Positions 25,823 through 32,388 of a DNA stretch of 64,000 bases are shown here, one piece after another. Location: NCBI RefSeq assembly GCF_000425185.1, contig NZ_AULH01000006.1, positions 248,001 through 312,000 of the forward strand. Direction: 5' to 3'. The stretch is from Pleomorphomonas koreensis DSM 23070 (GTDB lineage Bacteria > Pseudomonadota > Alphaproteobacteria > Rhizobiales > Pleomorphomonadaceae). Under the pieces are notes generated by a model. The model did not search any database. It was not told the DNA's origin and saw only the letters and a list, made by a program, of their open reading frames with translations. A program made the position numbers and the translations under genes. How positions within the stretch are numbered: position 1 is the stretch's first letter; every line of letters begins with the position of its first letter.

Positions 25823-26148
25823 AAAGGGCGCGCCTCCTCCTCGCCGCCGAAGGTGGCGGCGAGCAGCCGGACCACGGTGTCGGCATAGCCGGCGATGCCG
25901 CCCTCCACCGGCAGGGCGGCGACATCGGCGTCGGTGAGCGCCTCGCCGGCGCCCCTGAGGCCGGCGGCGAGGACGCGGATGACGTCGCGCGCCTTCAGCG
26001 AGCCGGAGGCGAAGCGGCGGGCGAGGTCGGCGAGGTCTTCGGCGCCGAAGGCCTCCTCCAGTTCGGCCAGCGCGCCGAGGGTGAGCCGCAGGCGCCGTTC
26101 GGCGCCGCCGATGAAGGCGGCGATCTCGCCGCGATGAAGGTTCGCCAT
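25753..26148 (-). CDS. GTA tail chaperone (g10)
   Basis: A 131-residue GTA family protein in the g10 position, starting MANLHRGEIAAFIGGAERRL, 2 bp after g9. Residues 1-105 are protein-like (LGALAELEEAFGAEDLADLA; VIRVLAAGLRGAGEALTDAD). The last ~22 residues (PAPAAAPSPGTTSSPSASAS) are low complexity and are the out-of-frame reading of the g10.1 coding region, as expected where a minority of ribosomes shift frame. By analogy with lambda gpG/gpGT, g10 and its frameshift fusion would coat the tape measure during tail assembly. Confidence 0.88.
   Translation of the reverse strand: MANLHRGEIAAFIGGAERRLRLTLGALAELEEAFGAEDLADLARRFASGSLKARDVIRVLAAGLRGAGEALTDADVAALPVEGGIAGYADTVVRLLAATFGGEEEARPLDGPAPAAAPSPGTTSSPSASAS
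25796..25841 (-). promoter_or_regulatory. Putative -1 programmed ribosomal frameshift signal (g10 to g10.1)
   Basis: Three parts in order on the minus strand. First, an SD-like AGGAGGAGG (25841-25833). Second, 4 nt later, the heptamer CCCTTTG (25828-25822), read in the g10 frame as C CCT TTG, which fits X XXY YYZ exactly. Third, after an 8-nt spacer, a stem GGCGC/GCGCC (25813-25809 and 25800-25796) with an 8-nt loop. Frame arithmetic shows that a -1 slip moves from g10 into the start-less g10.1. Internal SD plus slippery site plus hairpin is the dnaX-type layout, and the gene context is the lambda G/GT one. Confidence 0.75.
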
Positions 26149-26150
26149 GA

Positions 26151-26564
26151 TCAGACCGCCGTAAAGGTGAGCGCGCCGGCCGATTCCAGCGCGATGTCGT
26201 AGGTGACTTCGCCGTCGTGGGTGCCGGCGTAGTCGAGCGCGGTGAGCTGGAAGGCGCCCTGGACGATGCCGAAATCCGGGATCGCCACCTGCCAGGTCCT
26301 GAGCAGCCCGCCAAAGAAGATGCCGCGCACCGTCTCGTCGGCGGCGGCGTCGCGGAACAGGCCGCTGCCGGAGATCGAGGCGCGGCGGATGCCCGCCCCC
26401 TCGATCAGCTCGCGCCAGCGGCCGGGGCTGTCGGCATCGGTGACGTCGACCGTGCCGGAGGTGAAGGAGAGCTTGCGGGCGCGCAGGCCGGCCACCGTCG
26501 CAAAGACGCCGGCGCCGGTGCTGTCGACCTTGAGGAGCAGGTCGCGCCCCTTCTGAGCCGTCAT
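26151..26564 (-). CDS. GTA major tail protein (g9)
   Basis: A 137-residue TP901-1-type major tail tube protein, RcGTA g9. Typical opening TAQKGRDLLLKVD and family features ARKLSFTSGTVDVTDADSPGRWREL and DFGIVQGAFQLTALDYAGTHDGEVTYDIALESAG. It forms the tail tube rings around the tape measure. It is 2 bp ahead of g10. Confidence 0.95.
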   Translation of the reverse strand: MTAQKGRDLLLKVDSTGAGVFATVAGLRARKLSFTSGTVDVTDADSPGRWRELIEGAGIRRASISGSGLFRDAAADETVRGIFFGGLLRTWQVAIPDFGIVQGAFQLTALDYAGTHDGEVTYDIALESAGALTFTAV

Positions 26565-26616
26565 GTCGATCTCCTGCCAAATTATGTCATCTGATGGTGA
26601 GGATGCGGCCGGCGGC

Positions 26617-27030
26617 TCAGCCGTCGACCAGCGCCTCGATGGTCGCCCTTGCCCGCCAGCGATCGCCGGCCTTGAGGCGTTCCACCTCGGTCGCGGTGAC
26701 GGTGAGGAGCACGAGCCGGCCGCCGGTGATCGCCAGTGCCGGATCGGTCGCCACGGCGAGCGCGGCGTCGAGGATGACCAGCGCCCGCGTGCGGTCGCCG
26801 TCGCCGGTCACCGCTTCCAGCGTCAGGAAAACACGGGCGCCGCCGCCGTCGCCGCTTGAGAAGTCGCGGCTGCGCATCCCGGCGAAGGCGAGATAGGGGA
26901 CGACGGTGGCGCGGGCCGGGCCGTCGTGGATGCGGCCGCGCACGAGGCCGGCGAGCGTCGCGTCGGCGGCGAAGGCTTCGGTCAGCGCCGCCTGCAGCGC
27001 CAGCGCCGCCGCGGTCGGACGGAGGCTCAT
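26617..27030 (-). CDS. GTA tail terminator, DUF3168 (g8)
   Basis: A 137-residue DUF3168 protein, RcGTA g8, thought to cap the tail at the head-tail joint. Family features: AALALQAALTEAFAADATLA, RIHDGPARATVVPYLAFAG and TLEAVTGDGDRTRALVILDA. The start overlaps the end of g6 by 4 bp, leaving no room for g7. Confidence 0.92.
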   Translation of the reverse strand: MSLRPTAAALALQAALTEAFAADATLAGLVRGRIHDGPARATVVPYLAFAGMRSRDFSSGDGGGARVFLTLEAVTGDGDRTRALVILDAALAVATDPALAITGGRLVLLTVTATEVERLKAGDRWRARATIEALVDG

Positions 27031-27593
27031 GCGACCAGCCTCGGACGGCGATAGCCGCCGGTCAGCGCCGCCACGTCGGCGGGAATGCCGCCGGCGTCGA
27101 CGTCGCCGCGCGTCGCGTACCAGTGGGCGGCGAGCAGCTTCACCGCCTGCACGAGATCGGCCGGCACCGCAGCGATCGAAGCGCCGTATCCGGCGACGAC
27201 GTCGATCTCGATGCCGGCGAGGCGGCGGCCGGGCATCGGCAGGCTGCCGTGGAACAAGAGGCGCGCCGGCTCCCCAACCAGGTCGAGCGTGTAGCCCGAT
27301 CCCGGCCAGACGATCGAGCCGCCGGCTCCGTCGAACACGCGCACGGCGCTCACCGTCTGCACCGGCCCGACCGGCAGGCGGACGAGGCCGTCGTCGGGCA
27401 CGGCGTCGAGGCTCAGCCGCCAGCTCTGGGTGATCATCAGCCGGCCGGTCAGCCGCTCGACGGCGGCGCGGGCGACGACGATCAGCGGCGTCAGGAAATC
27501 GTCGGAGGCGGCGTCGTCAATCTCCAGATGGCGCTTGAGGTCGGCAAGCGTGACCGGCTCCACGGCGGGGGCGGACAGCAATCGCGAGGTCAT
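27027..27593 (-). CDS. GTA head-tail connector (g6)
   Basis: A 188-residue phage gp6-like head-tail connector protein, RcGTA g6. It has the typical N-terminus EPVTLADLKRHLEIDDAASDDFLTPLIVVARAAVERLTGR and the C-terminal PADLVQAVKLLAAHWYATRGD. It begins 97 bp after the capsid gene and overlaps g8 by 4 bp. The usual next gene, g7 (head-tail joining protein), is absent. Confidence 0.92.
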   Translation of the reverse strand: MTSRLLSAPAVEPVTLADLKRHLEIDDAASDDFLTPLIVVARAAVERLTGRLMITQSWRLSLDAVPDDGLVRLPVGPVQTVSAVRVFDGAGGSIVWPGSGYTLDLVGEPARLLFHGSLPMPGRRLAGIEIDVVAGYGASIAAVPADLVQAVKLLAAHWYATRGDVDAGGIPADVAALTGGYRRPRLVA

Positions 27594-27690
27594 TGCAAAA
27601 CCCTGTTGGGGAACTCTCCGGAAAGGGTGGCGGCGCCGGCGGGAGGGGGACCGGCGCCGCCGTTCGGACGGCCCGTGGAGACGGGGGAGA

Positions 27691-28938
27691 TCAGGCCGTG
27701 CCGAATTTCAGGAGCTTGATGGCGTCGAAGTCCTGCACGCCGCCGCCCACCCGCTTGGTGGTGTAGAACAGCACGTAGGGCTTGGCCGAATAGGGATCGC
27801 GCATGACGCGCGTGCCCAGACGGTCGACGACGAGGTAGCCGCGCTTGAAGTCGCCGAAGGCGACGGAGAGGCTGTTGGCGGCGACGTCGGGCATGTCCTC
27901 GGCCTCGACCAGCGGGAAGCCCAGGAGGCTCGCCTGTCCGCCGGCCACCGCCGGCGGCTGCCAGATGTAGTTGCCGGTCGAGTCCTTGAACTTGCGCACC
28001 GCCGCCTGCGTCTTGCGGTTCATGACGAAGGTGCCGTTCTGGCGGTAGCCGGCCTTCAGCGTGTAGACGAGGTCGAGCAGCGCGTCGGAAGGGTTGCTGG
28101 CCGGGAAGCCGGCCGACACGCCGGTGACGTTGTAGCCGAGGCCGCCCCAAGCCCAGGAGGCTTCCGGCGCGTTGGTGTAGGAGAGGAAGCCCTTGGGCTG
28201 CGTCGTGCCGTTGCCGGAGACGAAGGCGGCGCTTTCCTGCACGGCAAAGGCCAGCTCAATTTCCTCAGCCAGCCAGGCCTCGATGTCCACCGCCGCGTCG
28301 TCGAGCAGCGTCTGCGTCGCCGAGGGCATGGCATAGAGTTCCATGGCCGGGAAGACCAGTTCGGCCAGCACCGGCGAGGTCGTCTCGGCGCGCGCCGCCG
28401 TCTCGGCCGCCCAGCCGACCGCCGGGCCGGTGGTGCGATAGGGCTTCTTGTAGGTGCCGACCGACACCTGGCGGATGCCAGCGATGGCGCGGATCGGCGA
28501 GATGGCGAGGAGCCGGCGGCCGATCTCGTCCTCGACGGCCGGCGTCACCACGTAGCCGCCGGAACTGCCGCTGCCGGCCGACATCGCCTTGGCCTCGATC
28601 GTCGCCAGCACCCGCTCGTTGCCGGAGCGCATGTAGGCGGCGAAGGCCGAGCGATGCTCGAGGTCGCCGCCGTCGCGGGGCGCATCACGGCCCGACAGCG
28701 CCGGCCGGCTCTGGCGCACGAACAGGCCGTCGAGACGGCTTTTCTGCTCGTCGATGGCGGCGCCGATGCGGGCGAGCTTCTCCTCGGTGACCACGTCGGC
28801 CGACCGCCGCTCGATCGCGGCGAGACGCTGGTCGTTCGTTTCCTTGAACAGCTCGAAGGCGCCCATCAGCTCGCTCAACGCGGCGGCGACGTCGCCGGTG
28901 CCCTTGGTCTCGGGCACCACGCTTTTCTTTTCCATCAT
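27691..28938 (-). CDS. GTA HK97-type major capsid protein (g5)
   Basis: A 415-residue HK97-fold capsid protein, RcGTA g5. The N-terminal ~100 residues are a coiled-coil scaffold-like region (DVAAALSELMGAFELFKETN; TEEKLARIGAAIDEQKSRLD) that the g4 protease would remove. The capsid core starts near GGYVVTPAVEDEIGRRLL and includes the conserved PAMELYAMPSATQTLLDDA, FVSGNGTTQPKGFL and LLGFPLVEAEDMP. Two adjacent ATG codons open the gene after AGGACCG; either may be used. Confidence 0.96.
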   Translation of the reverse strand: MMEKKSVVPETKGTGDVAAALSELMGAFELFKETNDQRLAAIERRSADVVTEEKLARIGAAIDEQKSRLDGLFVRQSRPALSGRDAPRDGGDLEHRSAFAAYMRSGNERVLATIEAKAMSAGSGSSGGYVVTPAVEDEIGRRLLAISPIRAIAGIRQVSVGTYKKPYRTTGPAVGWAAETAARAETTSPVLAELVFPAMELYAMPSATQTLLDDAAVDIEAWLAEEIELAFAVQESAAFVSGNGTTQPKGFLSYTNAPEASWAWGGLGYNVTGVSAGFPASNPSDALLDLVYTLKAGYRQNGTFVMNRKTQAAVRKFKDSTGNYIWQPPAVAGGQASLLGFPLVEAEDMPDVAANSLSVAFGDFKRGYLVVDRLGTRVMRDPYSAKPYVLFYTTKRVGGGVQDFDAIKLLKFGTA

Positions 28939-29020
28939 CGTGTCGGTCCTTTCGGCGGGATAGGCCGGGCCGCCTCGGGCGGGCCGGTGTCGGGGCGCGC
29001 GGCGCCCGAAGGGAGGGAGG

Positions 29021-29536
29021 TCAGCGGCGGGCCGCGACGAGCCGGCGGCTCAGCTCGGCCATGCGGCGGGCAAGGTCGGCGCCATCGCCGCCGAGGCGGT
29101 CGATGCGCGCCGCGGGCAGCATCGGGAAGGTGACGACGGACACTTCCCAGAGGTCGACCTCGGCGACGCGGCGGATGCCGGCGGCGGCGTCGGAGCGGGC
29201 GCGCACCGTACGGAAGCCGATGGAGAGGCCGTCGAGGATGCCGGCGTCGACGAGGCTTCTGACCTCGCGGGCAGCTGCAACCTCCGTATGCAGGAGGCCG
29301 GTGACGCGGAGGCCGCGGCTGTCCTCGGCGATCTGCAACCAGCGGCCGATCGGTCGCGCCGGATCGTGCTGGTAGAGCATCTTGACGCCGGCCGCTCCCC
29401 GCCGCGCCAGCGACGCCCGGAAGGCGCCGGGCAGCAGCACGTCGCCGGAGAGGTCGGCGACATTGAACAGGCTGGCGTAGCCGGAGAACACGTCGCCGGC
29501 TCGTGCCTCGGCCGCCACCGATGCGACGGCGCTCAT
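29021..29536 (-). CDS. GTA prohead protease (g4)
   Basis: A 171-residue HK97 prohead protease (peptidase U35), RcGTA g4. Catalytic H57 lies in MLYQHDPARPIG and catalytic S105 in LDGLSIGFRTV, followed by the conserved VDLWEVSVVTFPMLPAA. It matures the capsid by cutting the g5 scaffold domain. Its start overlaps the stop of the small upstream ORF by 4 bp (ATGA). Confidence 0.94.
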   Translation of the reverse strand: MSAVASVAAEARAGDVFSGYASLFNVADLSGDVLLPGAFRASLARRGAAGVKMLYQHDPARPIGRWLQIAEDSRGLRVTGLLHTEVAAAREVRSLVDAGILDGLSIGFRTVRARSDAAAGIRRVAEVDLWEVSVVTFPMLPAARIDRLGGDGADLARRMAELSRRLVAARR

Positions 29537-29721
29537 CGGCCGGCCTCCTTGCCGGTGCGCCGGCGGGTGGGGCGGCGCGCCTTGTCGGTGTCCGACCGCA
29601 GCCGTCTCTCGACGGTTTCGCCAAAGGCGCGGAACACCTCCTCGGCGTCATGTCCGGCATTTTCGGGCGCGCCGCTCAGGCGATGAATCAGCGACTTCAA
29701 AACACGAGTCCGCGTCGGCAT
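29533..29721 (-). CDS. Small basic protein of unknown function between g3.5 and g4
   Basis: A 62-residue ORF beginning MPTRTRVLKSLIHRL, rich in Arg and Lys towards the C-terminus. It is called real because GAGGAG sits 6 nt ahead of the ATG at 29721 and its stop overlaps the g4 start as ATGA. The frame stays open to 29946, but that stretch has no Shine-Dalgarno and reads through the GANTC-rich hairpin region. No counterpart in the standard GTA gene set is recognised. The basic charge could suit nucleic-acid or capsid binding, which is a guess. Confidence 0.6.
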   Translation of the reverse strand: MPTRTRVLKSLIHRLSGAPENAGHDAEEVFRAFGETVERRLRSDTDKARRPTRRRTGKEAGR

Positions 29722-29974
29722 TTGCATCTCCTCGCGAAGATCTGGAATCCGCTTCCGTGAAGCGGCGGGTGAACTGGAAGCAGCCGGATAAGAAAGGGCC
29801 TCAGGCAGCGCCGCAGCGACTTCGCAAGGCGATTCCGGCGGCCTCGCGAAGTGAATCAGCCGGCTCGCAGGATGAATCCGGCGTCTGAGATTGTGATTCA
29901 GAAGTGCGGACGAAGACGCGCGCCGGCGCTTGAACAAGTGATTCAAGAGAACCGGAATTGGCGAGTCTTCCGAG
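29722..29974. promoter_or_regulatory. GANTC-rich, hairpin-containing gap inside the GTA operon
   Basis: This 253-bp gap is unusual because other GTA genes overlap or nearly touch. Together with its edges (29685-30026) it has 11 GANTC sites at 29685, 29706, 29745, 29831, 29853, 29874, 29895, 29940, 29963, 29972 and 30022. Five of them sit in the palindrome TGANTCA. It also holds two hairpins: CCGCTTC/GAAGCGG (29749-29765, 3-nt loop) and an 11-bp stem with one mismatch, ACTTCGC-a-AGGC/GCCT-c-GCGAAGT (29819-29852). GANTC is the CcrM methylation site of alphaproteobacteria. It may hold an internal promoter for g4 onward. Confidence 0.6.
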
Positions 29975-30184
29975 TCACTTGGAGGCGGTCGTTGAAGTGC
30001 CGCTTTCGTCGTTCAAGCGATGATTCAAGCGGGCGATCTCGCCGACGAAGGCATCGAAGCGGCGGGTCTGGGCGGCGAATTCCTTGAGCACCATCAGCAG
30101 CAGGCCCGAGGCGCCCGACGCCCACAGGAACAGCGCGAGGTGGGCGAGATCGCCGCGCTCGACGAAGGCGCGCGTCACGTCCAT
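29975..30184 (-). CDS. GTA g3.5-like small membrane protein
   Basis: A 69-residue protein starting MDVTRAFVERGDLAHLAL, with one hydrophobic segment (LALFLWASGASGLLLMVL) and a C-terminal amphipathic helix (FDAFVGEIARLNHRLND). It overlaps the end of the portal gene by 10 bp. RcGTA has a similar small gene, g3.5, at this place, of unknown role. The call relies on position, size and the membrane segment. Confidence 0.75.
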   Translation of the reverse strand: MDVTRAFVERGDLAHLALFLWASGASGLLLMVLKEFAAQTRRFDAFVGEIARLNHRLNDESGTSTTASK

Positions 30185-31401
30185 CGCTCTTCCTCCGCTC
30201 CGGCGGCGCTGGCCGGCCTGTCCGCCCTGGCCTTGTCGGATGGGCCATAGCCGACAGCAGCGCGCTTTTCCTCCTCGCTCAGGAAGGACGCTTTGCCGAC
30301 CCGCTCCCACAGACCGTCCCGCTCGCTCAGCAGCGCCGGGATCTGATCGAGGTCGAGATCGACGGCGAGGCCGTCGCCCCAGGCCGGCAGCAGCCAGCCG
30401 CCGACCGCGTCGGCGATGCGGCGGGCCAGCGGCAGGATGGTCTGCCGCCACAGCGCCCGGTTGGCCTCCTGGTAGTTGGCGTAGGTGGCGTCCCCGGGGA
30501 TGCCGAGCAGCATCGGCGGCACGCCAAAGGCGAGTGCGATCTCGCGGGCGGCCATGTTGCGGGCCTCGACGAAGTCCATGTCCTTGGGGCTGAGCGCCAT
30601 CGCCTTCCAGTCGAGTCCGCCTTCCAGCACCAGCGGCCGGCCGGCGTTGTCGGTGCCCTGGTAGCCGCTTTCCAGTTCCTTCTTCAACCGCTCGAACTGG
30701 TCGTCGGTGAGCCCGTTGGCGCCGGTGTAGACCAGCGCGCCGGACGGCCGCGCCGCGTTGTCGAGCAGCGCCTTGTTCCAGGCGGCGGCGGCGTTGTGGA
30801 TATCGAGGCTGGTCAGCGCCGCCTCGATCGGCGCGAGACCATAGTGGTCGTCGAGCGGGTGGAAGGTGCGGATGTGCAGCACCGGCGCCGGCCCGATCCC
30901 GGCCGCCGCCGGGATACGGGTGACGCGGCCGTCCACCGTATAGTCGTAGGCGGCCGGCCAGCCGTCGGCGCCGGAGACGACGCGCATCCGGTCGGGCCGC
31001 AGCACATGCAGCGCCACCGGCCGGCCATCGATCAGGCTCGCCTCGACATAGGCATTGCCGGCCACCAGAAGATGGCCGGCCACCTGCTCGACGAAGGCGG
31101 CCGCGCCGCCGTGCCCGTCGGGCCGGCGCATCAGCTCGAGGAAGGGATGATGTTCGATATCCCGAACGCCATCCTTCAGGAACCAAGGCACCTGTCCGAC
31201 GCCCTCGGCCAGCATGCGTACCGCCCGGTGGACGAAGGGATTGCGCATGTAGCCCATGCGGGCGAGCGCGGCATAGTCGGTGCTCGACCACACCGGCCGT
31301 CCGGCCGAGGACAGGGCGACGAACGCGCCCGGCCGGTTCGCCTTGGTTTCGGCGGGCGGCGCCCGCCGCTGCCGGAAGATGTCAGACCAGCGGCCACTCA
31401 T
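30175..31401 (-). CDS. GTA portal protein (g3)
   Basis: A 408-residue HK97-type portal, RcGTA g3. Family features: YMRNPFVHRAVRMLAEGVGQ, VAGNAYVEASLIDG, PLDDHYGLAPIEAAL, AAWNKALLDNAARPSGALVY and FGVPPMLLGIPGDATYANYQEANRALW. It forms the 12-fold ring through which DNA is packaged. AGGAAGGCAGG precedes the ATG. It is separated from the terminase by a plus-strand regulator gene, so g3 onward must have its own promoter in 31402-31524. Confidence 0.96.
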   Translation of the reverse strand: MSGRWSDIFRQRRAPPAETKANRPGAFVALSSAGRPVWSSTDYAALARMGYMRNPFVHRAVRMLAEGVGQVPWFLKDGVRDIEHHPFLELMRRPDGHGGAAAFVEQVAGHLLVAGNAYVEASLIDGRPVALHVLRPDRMRVVSGADGWPAAYDYTVDGRVTRIPAAAGIGPAPVLHIRTFHPLDDHYGLAPIEAALTSLDIHNAAAAWNKALLDNAARPSGALVYTGANGLTDDQFERLKKELESGYQGTDNAGRPLVLEGGLDWKAMALSPKDMDFVEARNMAAREIALAFGVPPMLLGIPGDATYANYQEANRALWRQTILPLARRIADAVGGWLLPAWGDGLAVDLDLDQIPALLSERDGLWERVGKASFLSEEEKRAAVGYGPSDKARADRPASAAGAEEERWT

Positions 31402-31524
31402 CGATGCGCCTGCCTTCCTTTTCAGAACAAAACAAGATCATTGGGCTGGACGCCGACCGTGCGGACTGGCATGATCGGCCTGCCTTTACCGTTCGAATCC
31501 ATTGCCGAAATCCGGGGTCATCCG

Positions 31525-32271
31525 ATGTCCCGCGCCGAGCGCCTACTCACCTTGGTCCAGGCCCTGCGCCGCCGCCGCCGTCCCGTTGCCGGGGCGGAGC
31601 TGGCGGCCGAACTCGGCGTGTCGCTCAGGACGCTCTATCGCGACATCCAGGCGCTGATCGGCCAGGGCGCGCCGATCGACGGCGAGGCCGGCGTCGGCTA
31701 TGTGCTGAGGCCCGGCTTCATGCTGCCGCCGCTGATGTTCACCGAGGACGAGATCGAGGCGCTGGTGTTCGGCGCCCGTCTCGCGGCGACGCGCGCCGAC
31801 GAACGGCTCGCCTCATCGGCCGAGAACGCGCTCGCCAAGATCGCCGCCGTGCTGCCGCCCGACCTCGCCGACCGCATGGACGCCACCGGCCTGATTGTCG
31901 CGCCAGCCTGGAACGCCAATCGCGACGGCGTCGACCTCGCGCTGGTGCGCGCCACCATCCGCAACGAGACGCGGCTCGAATTCTCCTATGTCAACGAGAA
32001 GGGCGCCGCCTCGCGCCGCGTCGTCTGGCCGATCGCCGTCGCCTTCTTCGAGCGGGTGCGCGTGTTGACCGCCTGGTGCGAGCTGCGCGCCGACTTCCGT
32101 CATTTCCGCGTCGACCGCATGGCCGACGCCATCGATCTCGGCGTCCGCTATCCGCGCCGCCGCCGCGTGCTCCTCAAGGAGTGGCGGGAGGTCGAGGGCG
32201 CGCAGCCGGCCTGGAGAGAGGTGGCCGACGCCGCCGATCCCGTGCCGGTGCCGCGCCGCAAGGCGGGCTGA
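31525..32271 (+). CDS. YafY-type HTH/WYL transcriptional regulator inside the GTA cluster
   Basis: A 248-residue regulator with an N-terminal HTH_11 domain (MSRAERLLTLVQALRRRRR; LAAELGVSLRTLYRDIQALI) and a C-terminal WYL-type ligand domain (IRNETRLEFSYVNEKGAASR; VAFFERVRVLTAWCELRADFRHFRVDRM). WYL domains sense small ligands or nucleic acid, and such regulators often control phage-defence or DNA-damage genes. The gene lies on the opposite strand between terminase and portal and is divergent from the portal with a 123-bp shared promoter region. It is not part of the standard GTA set. It may regulate the g3-g15 unit or be an unrelated insertion. Confidence 0.9.
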   Translation: MSRAERLLTLVQALRRRRRPVAGAELAAELGVSLRTLYRDIQALIGQGAPIDGEAGVGYVLRPGFMLPPLMFTEDEIEALVFGARLAATRADERLASSAENALAKIAAVLPPDLADRMDATGLIVAPAWNANRDGVDLALVRATIRNETRLEFSYVNEKGAASRRVVWPIAVAFFERVRVLTAWCELRADFRHFRVDRMADAIDLGVRYPRRRRVLLKEWREVEGAQPAWREVADAADPVPVPRRKAG

Positions 32272-32388
32272 CGCCGGCCGGACTGCCGCCGTTTTCTGGC
32301 AGTATCATGCCGGAGCTATGGACGTCTGGACGTGTCCGGGCCGCTGCTCCGGTCAACCGCTCGCGCATCCGCTTTCCGGTCCGCTATT

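Noticed and set aside
25577-26148. g10/g10.1 as a broken gene or sequencing error
   Set aside because: Both parts are intact, the frame relation is -1 with a complete slippery signal, and the gene pair is known for frameshifting in related phage tails. A resequencing check is still sensible.
29722-29946. N-terminal extension of the small ORF before g4 to 137 codons
   Set aside because: No Shine-Dalgarno at the far start, a good one at 29721, and the extra part reads through hairpins and GANTC repeats.
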